DNA of 64,000 bases. It comes from Diploscapter coronatus. Lineage: Eukaryota; Nematoda; Chromadorea; Rhabditida; Rhabditidae. Positions 1 to 14,131 of the stretch are shown here, piece after piece. A program made the position numbers and the translations under genes. The stretch lies in contig OZ038423.1 of assembly GCA_964036155.1 (NCBI GenBank), positions 77,825,249 to 77,889,248 of the forward strand. The letters are read 5' to 3'. Under the pieces are notes generated by a model that saw only the letters and a program-made list of their open reading frames with translations, did not search any database and was not told where the DNA came from. How positions within the stretch are numbered: the stretch's first letter is position 1; every line of letters begins with the position of its first letter.

Positions 1-60
1 ATAGTCTAATTTCGTAAAGCTGGAAAGCGTAAACTTTCTATGAATTATCTTCCTGCTTAC

Positions 61-3000
61 TTTTTCATTTTCTTGGGATTGAGTTGCACTTTGTAGGCGA
101 CGTGAAACAGCAGATCTGGATCGTTTTCGAATCGCTCTCGAATGTCGCGTTGAAAGTACTGAAAAACGAAAAATGGTTAGATAAAGATACATTGAAGAAA
201 ATGTGGAGTGTATAAACTCCAAATCGTCTTTAAAATCCAAAGGAAAGCTACATTTTTGGAATAAGAAGTGTGAAAGAAGCTAAATTATCGAAAGTTCTTG
301 AAGATAAGTAAACCTGCCTTTAACATTCCCTCCATATCCAATCGGAGCAAATCGATCCTTGCCTGCTGTAGAATCGACATCGCTATGCAGAAAATGAACT
401 CCATACCCTGAAATAAAGATCCAAAAATGGACACTTTTAAATTTCCTGCCAGACCTCAGCCAAGAAGCAGTCCATGATTCGGTTGGCGATTTCGAGCGGC
501 ATCGTCGTCGTGAACAAAGTCAGAAACCAGGGAGAGGCGAACATTGACGTATGGAAGCCGACATTGTTGAAATGAGCGTGAAGATCAGGCATCTAAAATC
601 GGATTAGATGGAAAAAAAACAAATCATTTCTATAGTAATCCATAATAGTTTTCATATTATTTTTTGAGAGTATGCAGTAAAAGAAAAGATGGCCGAGACT
701 ACAATGAAAGAGTAGAATTTCTATGATTTTTTCTCATATTTTGATGCTTCAGTTTCAATATGTTTTCACGCATCACAATTCAGGTTTCGATCGAAATTCG
801 AATTGCTGATCCGAAGTTTAGAAGGATCATAAAACGAATGACAAAACAGATGGAGGAAGGGTAAGAGCTCTTGAAATTGAGCATAAAGCAACTTGCAATA
901 AAACGTGCTTATTGCAGAAAAGTGTCGAAGATGAAAGAAATGTGAACTTTGGGAAATTTGTCCAGAAATTTCTAGTAAGTAATTTAGCAAACCTGTTCCT
1001 GAACGATGCATTCGAGTTGGAACATGCACAGTCCCAGATCCGTCATGGTCGGTTTGTAGAGCTCTCGGAGTCGGTAATTCTCCATCAATCGCAACAGAAC
1101 TGCGAAAGCCTCTTCTTCGGGCATCTAGAAATCACCTTTATTTTTGTGAAAATCGAAATTTCTTGCCTGCATAAGAAGTAATCCGACAATGAAGGCACTT
1201 CCTTGGCAGTAGCCGACTTCTTTGTCGTGAATGGAATAAGCCTTGATCACGTTGAACAGAGACGATTGTCCTCGACCGCCGTCTTTGAAGAACTCCAATT
1301 CGGGGTAAGTTCGGGGAATGTCTCGCAGAATCACCTGAGGTTATACTATGAAATAACCCATCCTCACAATTCAGGGTAAAAAGTTTGAGGAGCAAAGAAG
1401 ATCGCGTTTGACAAAATTGGCATAAATTCAAATTCAACAGAAACAGTTGAATCAGATAATTCCTAAATAATAAGAAAAAGATGTACCTTCTCATAGACGG
1501 AGCTCTGTCGCATGTATTCCGAGTACATTTCGTGGACCGAAGACACACTCGCATTGGCCAGCAATTGCCAGGCGATTGTCCGAAAATGCTGAGGAATGCC
1601 TCGTTTTACAAGACTCTGAAGTCATTGGCTTTAGAAAGTTATACCAATTAAAAACACCTTGATGTAAGGCCATCGTTTCTTCGCTTCGACCTCCCAATTC
1701 CTCACCAACTCGCCCCAAACTGTCCATAAATCTTCCTGAAATTATCGATGTGAAGATCAAAATACGTAATTTATTTTGGATAAATTCATAAATCTTCTTC
1801 AAAGGTGATGGATTATCTACGCATTGACGAAGTGATCAAGGAAACATGTTTCAATGAATGGTGCGAAAGTTCCAAATCTTTGTTTGATTTATGAATTTTT
1901 TTGTATTTTCAGAAAAAAATAAGAATGGCAAGATATTTTGAAATCTTCCCCATTTAAAAAATTTTAGTTTTTAGAAAAGAGATGTTTGCCTCGTCATTTC
2001 ATCAGACTATCACTCCGAACATTTGAAAAAGGATTATGCAAATTTCAAGTAAATCAGTAAAAATGACCTCTTCCTCTTCAGGCGGAATGCTCTCCCTCGT
2101 CTTCGGACTGCCGCTTGTGGATCCACTTTTTCGTGACGCCACACTCTTCGCGTCCTCTTCATTAGACCTGCAATTAGCCCAGTTATCTACCCTTTATCAT
2201 TTATCACTGTCCTTTATCAATCATATCGATTTATCTCATCACTTCTCCTATTTATCAATTTATCACGCTGGATCTGAGATAATCGATAAATGAAAATAGA
2301 CCGCCATAGAAATCTCTCAGTTTCCAAATAGTGATAAAGGTGATCTTCAGTCAGAAGGTAAGCCATTACTAACTCTTGAGAATGGGTCATATTTCGAAAA
2401 ATCTAGCTTTCCTAATCACTTGGAATTTGAACCTGTCATCGATTTTCCTATGCAAATAGTCAAAGAAAAACTGGACAAAGGCTAGTTCATTTCAGCAGAG
2501 ATTCGAGCAGCTTGTTGTCACTCCTCCCCTTCTCATAATCATAAGTCAAGTCATTCAAGCCATTCGTCTTTCTCCATTCTCTTTGTTTCTCACAATCCTT
2601 CTCTCTTCTCTTCGAAAATTTCCCCAATCGCGGCTCTTGGCATGTCACGAATGTGGAAAACTTGGAACTTTGAATTTCCCTTCAGACTTCCCTTTCTGAC
2701 ATTCTTGCTGACTTTCGAGGGGTCGTTTCATGACAAGAAGCAGCCCATTTTGGTCAAGACACTGGGCATGAATAATTGAGAGAGGGGATATAAAAAGATT
2801 CGAGACAGAAGGATTTCAGAAATCACAAACATGACAGATTCCAGGCAAATCCTGTCATCCAGTGACAAAAATGCAATTTATCCTTAAAATTCTCGAGAAA
2901 AAAACCCGATTCATCTATGATTTTTTGCATTATTTTTTCTCGAAGAGGCCTTTTGAAGAGGAAAATTCATACCAGGCAACAACAGGAAGAGAAAAAGCCG

Positions 3001-6000
3001 TTAGCAACATGTGTTAGGAGGGAAAACTAGTGAAGAGCGCATTCTTACTACTTTTTCGAACGTTCAAAATAGAAACAGCGATCGTGTTCTGCATAGATTG
3101 GTTGCTTTGACGAAAGAACGGCAAGAAGAGTGATTTTCAATAATTAGGCGCTATCATTCAATTTTTCTTGTCAAAGTTGATCTTTGAAGAAAATAAAGAA
3201 AAATCATCTTATGTCTAGTTTAGCAGGTAAACAATGATAGAAGCTGAAGAACTGTTATTAGTTTATCAGATTAAAAAAATAAATAGTTAAAAATTGCCTA
3301 CCGATTTAGCTGCTCCATTTTGGTGAGGACTTCCACCTCTGCACCTGAAATGTCACTCGCGACGATGTCGATCGAACAATCTGAAAATCTCTATATTCAT
3401 AAATTTGCCATCAAAAATCAATTATCACTTTATCATAATGATTTTGCGTTTTTAGAACTTCATTACGTAATTTCCCCTTTTCGCTCTTCTCTCATTCAAT
3501 ATCGCATTCTCTTGATATTTTTATGGTCAAAAAATGAAATTAGAAACAGCAAACTGATAAAATTGGGTGTAGCAAAGACATAATAATGAAATGTTGGGAA
3601 GTATACGAAATATAAAGTTCTATCATTGAAAATGTTCGGCTGTAGGGCGAACAACATCTAATAAATGACTAGACGAAACTAGGAAATTTATGATCGCATA
3701 ACAGCTTCTTGTATAGTAGAACTTATTTGAGAAGAAAACCACAGAATAGCGGGAAATAAGGCATTCCTGAATAGTTCATCTAGAGTCAAAATGAAAAGAA
3801 GGAAGGAATGTCAACTTTCAAGAAGTCGAAAATATGTGAAAAAGCTAGAATATCAAAATAACGCTGATAATAAAGAGTGAAGAGGGTGAAAGATATGATA
3901 TGATATGATTGAAGGAAAGCTGTAATGATTGAAAGAAGCAGAAATCGACTGGAAACTGGCATAATTGCCAACATCTACATAGCACATCGATGAAAGGAAG
4001 CGGAGAAGTATGAGTAATTGTGTTAAGAACGTGAAAAGGAGGAGTAATGCAGTGTTGGGCAGGGGTGCTGAAATGAAGAAGGGGACAGAAGAACGGGGAT
4101 GGATGGAGGAAAAGAAGGACACAACGGGGTCAGACCCAGGATGAGAGGAAAGAAGTTCATAATGACTGGGGAAACGGAGTGTAAAAGAGAAGGAGAACGA
4201 AAGAGACTGCAGACGCAGACTGATGCAGCTGATTGAAGGCAGGTAGATCATCACAGCGCTTAGAAGATTGAAAGGATTTTTTACAAAGCATCATCGCGAA
4301 ACATTGATTTCCGAAATCGAAGGAAAAGTTTGAGGTTTTTGAAGTTTTCTTTTCCAGAAGGAAATTTAACCTCGTTGTAAAAGATTACTTGGGTTTGCAT
4401 CAATAACATTTTCATTAAAAAAGTCGATGGTGCTTACAATAATTGATTTCAATATAATTTAGTTTTCGATTTGATACAATTACTTCGTTAGAATTAGACT
4501 ATCGATGATTCTTACGAAATACATTTTACAGGTACAAGCAAATTGGTGCAGGTATCGAGTAACTGAACACGATTTCGAAATCGTGAAAAAACTAGTCAGA
4601 TTTGAGAGATCAAGGTAGAAAAGTGAGAGACACGTGAAAGGGATCGGATGGGTTTTGAAAGGTGAAGCATGGCAGGTAGGGGACGAACGACCAACGGACG
4701 AATGAAGGTGCGTGGAATCGATCGCCTGCTGACTGGCGGAAAAAGGCAGCGTGTTTTCGGCAAACAACTGGACGACTGGACGGACGGCAGAAAAAACAGC
4801 GTGGAGAATTTCACCGACTCGCGCAGAGCCATAGTCGGCCATTTTTGCCACTCATCTACTCTGCCTCTCATTCATTCATTTTTGAGTACCCCAAACGCCG
4901 CTTCTAACGACTTCGTGTACAAGTCAAAATTATCGCAAAACATGCAATTTTACAGAGATCGCACTAGATATTCTAGAACAGAGTGCACACGATTTTATTT
5001 TATGGAATGCTCAAGGTCGAAATAGATTTTTAAAATCCTTTGGAATTTTGAAGTTGAGCTTCATGGACTTCTGTTCTCGTTGAAGCCATAAGGAAAATGC
5101 AGTAAGTTATGCATCATAAATTTCAAAATTGCCCATTAAACTTTGGAGAATAGTGGGTGATCTACGTGAAAATGATCGAAAAGACGTCATGAACGACATG
5201 AATGCTCTGCTATTTCATGCACTATTCTATTTGTCAAAAGTTAGAATAATGGGCCAAAGTAAATAGAAGAACGCCAATTATGAAACGCGAAATTTGTTAG
5301 GAAAAAATTGTTGAAATGGCATTCGAGTAAAGTGACAGTTTGAGTTTTGCAGCATAGGGGGAACCAATCGAAATATGAAACTGGTTTTCGGAATAGATTG
5401 CTTATAGTTTAGGATAGTCTAAAAATATGCTGAAAGTTGTAGGCAGTTATTCTAATCATCTGGGTTAATAAAAGGATAGTTCTTCGCGCATTTTTTCATG
5501 ATAAATCGATAAAATTCCGGAGAAAAGTGCATAAAGTGGGTTTGACTCGTTATAGAATGAATAAGATAGTTTTTTTAAGGAAAATCTAACAATAAAATAA
5601 TGGTTTTGCGCATTTTTTGCATGATGAACTAATAAAATTAGTGTATTTCCGTTACAACCCAAAGGGGTAGAGGGAAAGGGAAGACAAATCTAAACACGGA
5701 CAGAGGCAAATTGGATTCGCTTTGGACTGACAAAAATATGTATGAAGAATGAGAAGATAGAAGAGAAACGAGAAGAGAAGGGGGAAGGAAGACAACGAAG
5801 TGACTGGCAGAAACATTGCAGCAGAGACAATAAAGAGAGAAATTGAGAAGGAAGGGAAGAGAGGAGTAACAAAACTGGCAAAACTGCTAGGAAATGCGAG
5901 AATGAAGCTGAAATGCTAATGCAATGAATGACGAAGATGAGGGAAGGGTATTGTTGATCCAAAATAAACTCGATAATTGCAATAGTAAGCAGCATCATTA

Positions 6001-7317
6001 GAAATTTGGGATTTTTCATTTGAATATCGTAGAAGGAAAACTCAGTTTCTCTAATTAGGATGAAGATCAAAGTGAATATCGACTTATCGAAAACCGAAGA
6101 GCAATGAAGAGAATGAAATTCATGAAATTGGGATGAAGAACATCTTGATCACAATGACATAGCATGACGAAAGGATGCATAAATGAGAAGCGAAAGAAAA
6201 ACGAGACGAGAGAAAAGACCAAAAGCAATACGCGCACAAACAGACGGGGAAGTCGACTACTAATCGATAATACAGGTGAGGGGAGAAATAGAAAGGTTGA
6301 GTGAAGAGAGTAGAGAGAAAGAGAGAGGGATACCTTATGAATGAATGCCGCTAGCGAGGAAGGGAAAAGGGAAGGAGACAGAGGAAACATGATTCATGAC
6401 TGAAGAACTGCAGAGGATCGATATCGCTTGGACTACGGAACTGACGAAAAAATGGACAAGACACTGGAAACTTAGAGAACAACGAGACAGCGAAGAGACC
6501 AAGAGATGCAGAAATAGCCTGAATTGCAAGTTAGAGAGACAGGGAAATGACAAAGTTGAGAGTTGAAAGCTGCAAAAACGAGGGACGGCCATCGCGAGGA
6601 ATAGGAAATGAGTCGGAAGGGCGACAAAATGAGAAATAAACAGAGAAAATGCGAGAATTCGATTCGAATCCGAAAAATTTCGAGGAAGCGTTTCAATTTT
6701 CGACTTGGTCACAGTAAACGTATTATTGAAGTCGGGAAAAAATGATTGTTGCGATCGATTGAAATTTATGCGGAGTTACAGTTGAAAGACGTGCGCGTAG
6801 TCAAATTACGGTGAACAAGTTCGCGCTAAGGCCGAATTATTGACACAAATGTGCTCAGCAAGGTTTTACACAAATAAACTCTACTCTATTTGTAATGGAA
6901 AGTATGTTAAAATATTGGAGATTGTGAAAGAATGTTCGGTATCTTTGAAGAGCAGAAAGAAGGAGCAATTCGGAAGGGTTTTATCAAGAGATATCGCATG
7001 AATGAAATTCACCAATGAACGAATAGATATGATATGAAGGATAATTAGCATTAAATTATAGGAAAAAACATCTATAATTCGCGCAAATATTTGAAAAGAT
7101 AAAATTTCTAGGCTCATGAAATAGGCTGATATCAAATAAGCGGCTGCATGAAAAATCTTTATCGTAAATCATAAACTATTCAAACATTTTTGACGTACCG
7201 AATTCAGGGTGCACTTTCGGCCTGACGTCCGAGGCGATCATCTCGTGGGCCGAACAGGACGAAGCAACGCGACTGCCTGCGTCCGGGATTGGAGATGTGG
7301 ACGAAGTTGAACGGGGC
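61..7317 (-). CDS. EVI5: EVI5-like TBC-domain Rab GTPase-activating protein (partial, 3' end off the left edge)
   Basis: Exons on the minus strand, in coding order: 7317-7199, 3344-3302, 2167-2068, 1735-1658, 1615-1487, 1334-1168, 1124-993, 592-455, 407-314, 158-61. All junction phases agree. The protein has a Ser-rich start, a short segment AEVEVLTKMEQLNR matching the EVI5 N-terminus, then a TBC domain. Both catalytic fingers are visible: the arginine finger in ILRDIPRTYPE and the glutamine finger in VGYCQGSAF. The last exon ends YKVQLNPKKMKK, where EVI5 proteins enter their long coiled coil, and a GTAAGC donor at 60-55 shows the gene continues left. EVI5 family members accelerate GTP hydrolysis by Rab GTPases (Rab11/Rab35 class) in membrane traffic and cytokinesis. 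The most upstream exon opens in mid-codon, so one or more 5' exons are missing from this model. One intron uses a GC donor. Family assignment is firm; Rab specificity is inferred. Confidence 0.9.
2168..7198 (-). other. Introns of the EVI5-like gene
   Basis: Two introns (3301-2168 and 7198-3345) hold no convincing coding sequence apart from the 43-nt exon between them and the candidate exon at 4842. From about 3.7 kb the plus strand becomes strongly purine-rich (runs of GAGAAGGAGA type at 5700-5900 and 6200-6700). The open frames here are artefacts of that low complexity. Confidence 0.6.
4815..4842 (-). CDS. Candidate alternative first exon of the EVI5-like gene
   Basis: A 28-nt exon candidate starts with ATG at 4842, encodes MADYGSARV and ends in phase 1 at a GTGAAA donor. 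The next exon (3344-3302) begins GT, so joining gives an in-frame glycine, exactly as the longer upstream exon does. This would give a shorter isoform lacking the Ser-rich start. The evidence is only the ATG, donor and phase match; a chance match is possible. Confidence 0.35.
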
Positions 7318-10300
7318 CTGAAATGGAAAGAATTAGATGGGAAGGGCTAGGGAAGGGCAGAGTCAAGGAGGATGCAAATGAGTCAGACTGCTGCAGAATG
7401 ACACTGACACAAATAGCTGAACGGAATCAATGGAAGACGAGACATGAAAGGAAAGGCAAGGCGCCAAAAATGGTAGTGACATTGAAATTGCCAAGAAACG
7501 AGCGATTTTGCTGTACAGAAATGTAGGAATTTGCAGAAAATTTAAAAGAAAACTGTGACGCTGTTTACGAAAATTCAATTTTCAAGTACAAGAAATTAAA
7601 ATGAAGTCAATTTTAAATGATTTACCAGAAACGACAAGTATGATAATTCAACTCAGAGAAATCGAGGTAACGCATATTTTAAAATTTTGTAAAACATGTA
7701 ATAGTCGCGGTCAAATTTGGAAGTCGTGATTATGATGAAGTTCGGGCACGCTCATTTATTGTGGATCAATTTGAATAAAATTTAGCTATATTTTCTCACT
7801 GAACTGTAAATTCTTACAGTTTTGCTCAAATTTGTTTATTTATGATAACTAAATACACTATGCTCGATTCTTAATCAAGACTATTCGAAACTATTACCGT
7901 CGCTGTAAGAATTTTCCAAAAGAATTACAGATTTTAGAACAATATGACTGAACTTTAAAATGCTGTTTCCGTTGACAAAAGAGCATTTACGTTCAAATGA
8001 TGAACGAGGAGCACGTCAGTTCAAAGATGGTTGGACTAAGACAGCAACCTGACAACTGAGAAAATTAATGAAGGGAATTCTAGAATACTCGAAAGAAGCG
8101 CAAATGACGGCAGAAGTGAAGGAGAAGTCGAGAGGTCGAAAGGGAAAAGAGAGGTAGACTGTTGATGTTATCGGTAGAGTCATAAGAGGAATAGAGGGAT
8201 GGAGAAGGCAAGCAGATCGAATCGCACCCGATTCAGACCGATTATTCTCGATTAGGGAAAACCCGAGGATCGCTAGCCCGAATGGGTGGAATCAGGCACG
8301 CCGAGGAAAAAAGCGCCAATTCTCGCAATTCAAAACCCGAATTTTCATCGATTTCAAACGGGAATTTATTTAAGGAAAAGTGAAAGTTCTCCACTCGCAG
8401 TCCAAAAAATAGTCGGAACAATTGCGTGGTTTGCTTTGGAAGCAACGATTTTTAATGAACAGTAATAAAAGCGCGAGGTTTTGAACTGGTAGAGAGATAA
8501 GCAAGCGAGAGTATAAAGTAAAATGACTAAAAGAACAAATAAACGATGAAAGGAGAAGGCAAAGGAAAGGGGATGTGGGAGGGAAGATGAACACATTCAG
8601 AAAGGCGAGGGAGATGATAATAGGCATTTCGAATTAAAATTGGGGACATCGTTCGAAAGCTGAAGAGAAGAAAAAGAAAAGATAGAAAACGAAGAAACTG
8701 CGAAGAAAAGTGAATGAATAGGTAGAAATGGAATTGGAAAAGAAAGACTGCAGAAAATGAGAGGTGTACAGAAACAATGGATGGAAAAAAACTGTGAAAG
8801 AGGAAGACGGAAAAAGTGAGAAGACAAAAGGAGTTACAGGTCGATTGGAGATGAATTGAATCCGAAACAGAACAGAACAATCCACACAGTGTCTACGCGC
8901 AGCTGCAGTCACGCAGCGCGGAAGAATGGAGGAGAGAGAAGGGAAGGTGGAGAGACGCGGAGAAGGCGACGCGGAAAGAGGACGGAAGAGTAGTGACTGC
9001 GCGAAGAGCTGAGAGGAAGAAGTGCAAAAAAACAGCGCGAATACGACACAGATGACGAGAGAAGAGGAAACAGAGAGGCAGAGATACAAAAGATGAAGGG
9101 ATTTTTTGAAAGAGCGAATTGAAAAAGAAAAACGAAAAGAAGGCTTGCGGAAGTTCGAAAAGTGGACGAGAGAGGAAGGAAGATAGGCCTAGGCGCGGCG
9201 AAATGGACGACGATTCGACCGATTCGATCGACGGCCTGCGTCCCTTTCCCTCGGCCAATTGAGCTAATCCCTCTTATCGCAAACAACAACTAGCAAATAG
9301 CAAACAAAATACTACCAAATAGCAAATACTCGCAAAGGGGTATCGATTTGAGTTTAGAGCTAGAGTAGGATAAACCGCCTAAATTTAGGAGAAAAAAACG
9401 CGTAGTTTGTGAAATTGTGAGCTGTCTAGTTTTTTTTTCGACCTACAGAGATGTGACATATCGAGGATGATGAACTGTCATAGTATGAAAGTGTGAGCAT
9501 TACTTGTCGCCTATTTAGCATGAAGTGAGACAAGCGAGAAGTCTTGCTCAAGTCGAGACGATTTTATTTCAAACTGAGAAAATCGAGTATATTGGAATGG
9601 TGCCTATTCAAAACCACAAAAATAAGGAGCCAGTTCAATATCAACTGAAAATTTGTTGATTTTCTGAAACTGAAGATGAAATAAACAACGTTCAGAGTAA
9701 TTGGAAAAGACAGCTGCTAAAAATGACAAAAAATCAGCAGATTAATTGAAACCCACCTTCACAAGAAAAAGAAGGTCGATAGGAGAGAATCAAGAATTGC
9801 ATCTAATCAGAGTCAGTCGAGAAAGAGAAAACTTAACCCGAAACCATTGCATAAAAGAGAGCAAGCGTCGTAAACTTCTATGCAAATTTGTAGGGAAACG
9901 AAGAAATCAAACGATACTCCGAAAAAACATGTGTAATGGTAAGGCAATGCGGCGTATTGCTTTAGCCTTACAGCGAAATTCCACGCTTACTGAGAAAAAT
10001 ACCTAATGGCGAATGGGTGCAATTGAAAAGTGACAAGGGGTAATGCGGAAGGCAACGCAAAGGAGAAGAAGATGCATTCAGCATACAATACACGAACGAA
10101 CAAATAGGCACACTTACCAGAATCGCTCGAAATACGAATGCGAAGAGATGCCGAATAGAGACGATGACGGCGAAGTGGAGGTCGATACCATTTCGGGAAG
10201 GAAAGGGAACGAGGATAGGAAGGGGAGAAGAATTGACACGCACACCGAGAGGAGAAGCGGAGGGCCGAAAAAGTCACACCTCGGGCCCGAGCTCAGAGCG

Positions 10301-13300
10301 AAGCGAAGCGAGAAGAGTGACGAATCGACCACCGCGCAGAGCAAAGGTACTGCAAACAACAAACTGACCGACTGACTGCGATTGACAAGACGATCAAAAT
10401 CAACTCTGCTATCGAGTGAAATGTGGGAATGCGAATCGAGGGATATATTGCAGAAAAGGAAGTGACCCACCCGCCTTCTTCTAGAACTTTTTCTTGAAAA
10501 GGCGTTTTTGCTAGTGATCCCCTCTAAACGTTTCAAAAGAAACAAATTTGGTGATTCAAGAAGAAAAAGGCTGGCAATGTGATGCTTTACAAAAAATGAA
10601 CGATGAAACATAATCTTATGTGAACACCACATAGATAGAGATACAAATTCGTAATAATTTTAAGAGTTATAAGGCCAATCAAAAGGCTGACAAACGATTG
10701 GTTTGAAGTTAATTTTTTTCAAGAACTAGAGAAAATTGCTAATATCTAGGTGAGCGAGTTGAATAGATTTCAATTTCTATTGGTAAACGAAAACTTTATT
10801 GAAAAATGCGGAAAACGGAAAATAGGAAGATCGTTTGTCTGAATAAATCCTCGCTGCACTAGAGGCATAGAGACATTGCAGAGTGGAAGTGTGGTGGATG
10901 AAATTGAGAATAAAAATAAAAACACAACAGAACAGACGACGACACGCAAATATGCAAAGCAACAGAGAATAGAGACGATTATAAACTTGTTATGCAAAGT
11001 GAATCACGGAGAATCAATAAGGATGATCCTGTCCTTTGCTTAGCGCTAGACCGCTTCTTCCGATTCCTGCCATTGCCGCATTCGAACGCCTAACGGACAA
11101 TAAGTCGATCAGCAATGGGTGGAAAAAGTGCATAATGGGAATTATTCGCAAGGTTAAAGATGACCAAAACAGAGATTAGGATTTAGGATGAGATGGAGAA
11201 TTGAATTTTCCTCTTTAGAAACAATCGAAAATTTCGAAGCATCCCTATCTTGATTAGGATATCGTCAAATCGAAAAATCTTACGTTTTCCACAAGAAGTC
11301 TGTCAAAAATGTTCCAATTATCTCACTTTAACCTACAATCTCATAGATAAGAGATCAGAAAATATCGAAAAAAAAAATGAGTAAATTTGCAAAACTGAAA
11401 ACTTTTGGCTACCCCAAATCTCTGAAAGCAAGTGTCAACAGCTAATTACTATCCCCCTCATCAGAGGATTAGAATAAAAGGCGCAAAATTTTTTGAGAGG
11501 ACCCGAAAGGAAACTGCATAGCCAGTGGGTGTTCCTTTATGAGAGAACGGTTTTACATAATAAAAAAAACACCTTTTCAGATATACTCATCAAAGAAAAG
11601 GAAAAATCAACAGCTGTGTCCCCCATTTCCCTATATCATTGGAAGCCAAAACATGAAAGGTTAACGATGAAGCTTGGCGATTTTTTCGCGGGATGTAGAT
11701 GATTATCGAGATAGCGAAAGTGATGATGAACAGTTACGGTGATTTATGCCGCCATTCTAGCTGTCAACACGTGTAGCATGAGATAATACTCCCGTATATT
11801 TTAATGAATGAATAAAGACCACTTCGATTGTTGCTGAAAATCAATGCAATTTTTAGGAGAAAAACCCTTGCGCGATTTTGCCCTACAATCACTCGCGACT
11901 CATCATCATTTCTCCGATATGCAAATAGAATCGATGCTAAGAGCCATAAATGTGCAGTTTTATGTCACAACAAATTGGAAAATATCGATAGTTTGACAGT
12001 AACGAACGAGAAATCGAACGAACACAATGCAAACTTTTGATATTTGAGAGACGAAAACAACGGACGAAAAGGAGAAGACAAGCAGCCACGCAACTGAAGG
12101 CCCACAGGCAATTGCAATTAGTCAGCACAAAGGCAGAGGCAAACTTGACGATTCGATTGGAAAGTTCTAATGTCTCCATTCCAAACAAAAACAAAGTGAA
12201 AATAAAAGTTTGATCGAAAATCGAAATAATGGCTCAAACGCATAGAAATTTTAGTAAAAGTCAGAATGGCTAACAATTTTGACAATATTTCTAGAAATCA
12301 AAATGACGGAATTCAAGAAAAAATCCCATCATATGCTTATGATAGAAACTGGAAAGTTCCGAAGAATCCAGTCCAAATTTTGCGTGATGGTATTTGTCAT
12401 AAGCTTAAAAAGTGTATAAAAGTAAGCAATTATATCTAGCAAAAATTGAATTGAAAATGCTAAATATTGAAATGAAATCGGAAAATTGCTACAATGAATG
12501 ATGGGATTTGATGGGTTATTCGATTAGTGCGGAATTATTCGAATGATTGAATGAAGTGAAGAGAAAGGAAAAGCCGTGAAAGAAGAAAAATATCATTGGG
12601 AAGAGAGAGATCGGAAAAGAAACAGAACTTGTGAAGAGGAGAGATGTTTGCCTTGGGCAAGCCAGAGATGTGACTGTTTATTTTCGCATTTTCACACTGG
12701 CTCTCCTCTTCATAATAGCCAGCTAATTAGTTCGGATTTAATGTAATTATCCAATTATCTTATAAGTTCGTAATTTACTTATCGAGTTATCCTGAAGAAA
12801 ACCCCTACATTTTCTTAATGAGAAACCTAAAACTTGAATTTCTCCATTTAACTTTTTTATACTTTTAGAACTTTGATTTAAGAGTTGCCTAAAATAGCGC
12901 TTTTCTAATGAAATATTCTGCCAAGAAAATCAAAGCAGATGATAAATTCTTGAAAGCTGGAAAAGGTCTATGATAGCCAAACTTCAAATATCGCAAATAT
13001 AGAAGGTACATGAAATGTGTTCGTTGATGCGAATTAACGAATTGCAACAACAATTCATAGTATCGTTTCCAGTTTGTCATGATGAATCGATATATATCGT
13101 AAAGTAAAGCCAGGTTAAGTTGCAACAAGTAAGCAACGTGAAGGATCGTTCGCAATGTATGAAGGAAATAATGAGGATTCTCCATTAGCGCGCGCGGCGA
13201 TTTTTAGAGAAAAAATCGCAGTCCCTGAGGCAATTACTGCAGAAGCACAAAATCGTCGAGAATCTCGAGAAAAGTAGATGGTTTTATGACGATGAGACGA

Positions 13301-14131
13301 TTAGCTAAAAATGCTTCATACCCTAGTGCCTGCCTCGAGAAGCGAGAGTATAGGGCCGAGAAAATGCTGCAAAAACGATGAAGAGGGAGGAGAAGGCTGG
13401 TTTGCAGAAGAAGTGCGACTGAAGAAGAGGCCGCAATGCAATTCTCGAAGACTAATGCGGGTGAAAATCGTTGCGGAATCGAGATCATCTAATTATAATA
13501 AATCGTTTAGAGAGTAAAAAACGGAAATTACCGCTAGCAACAATACCAGTAAACAAAACCGAACGTGGAAACGACAAAAATCGCATTCTTTCAAAAATTT
13601 CATTCGGAGAATATATTGCAAAAGCGACGAATGAAAAATGAATAAGATAATGAAAAACATTGTAGTCGTTTCCGAACTACTTTTACGAGTCGTGCGCACC
13701 AGGAAGGTGTAAGTCTGGAGATTTCAAAGTGCCAAATGGCGGACTAACGAGGAACGAGTTGTCCTGGCAACAAGACCAGCGATACTCAAATCCCTCTTAT
13801 ATTTCCCCGCACATTCGAAAATTATTTGCTATTTTGTACTGAGATTGCGAAATATCATATCATTAGCGCAAAATAAACGAGTTGTTGCGTCAGAACTCTA
13901 ACGTAATTTATTACGATGCTCAACTCCATACTTGAAATAAAACAACAAAAAATCAAGACAGCAACAAAACAATATTCTACTATCGTGGTTATCGATGGTA
14001 AAATATAGATAAAACTGACATTAGATATCATTAATAAAATAGCGATAGAACTGCTAAAGCAGAGATAGAACTGACCTTGAAATATGTAGGTTGAAAATGA
14101 AACCTCGTCCTTCGACTGACTGTTCAGTGGT
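7318..14131. other. Non-coding region upstream of the EVI5-like exons, purine-rich on plus strand
   Basis: No exon can be supported here. The stretch 8500-9200 is almost pure A/G on the plus strand. Because the same skew fills the introns of the minus-strand EVI5-like gene, much of this region is probably its 5' intron, with the true first exon lying somewhere before about 13.8 kb. A weak exon candidate on the minus strand near 9256-9212 (reading LAEGKGRRPSIES) has a poor donor and was not used. Confidence 0.5.
13907..13912 (-). terminator. Candidate poly(A) signal of the F-box gene
   Basis: AATAAA on the minus strand, about 220 nt after the F-box gene stop codon. It is the nearest such hexamer seen; no transcript evidence. 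Confidence 0.4.

Noticed and set aside
9212..9258. Possible 5' exon of the EVI5-like gene reading LAEGKGRRPSIES
   Set aside because: Weak donor and unverified phase with the exon at 7317; noted but not modelled.
8370..9289. Several overlapping 75-150-codon open frames on the minus strand rich in Ser, Leu, Phe
   Set aside because: They come from nearly pure purine plus-strand sequence where stop codons are rare in several frames at once; no splice or domain support.
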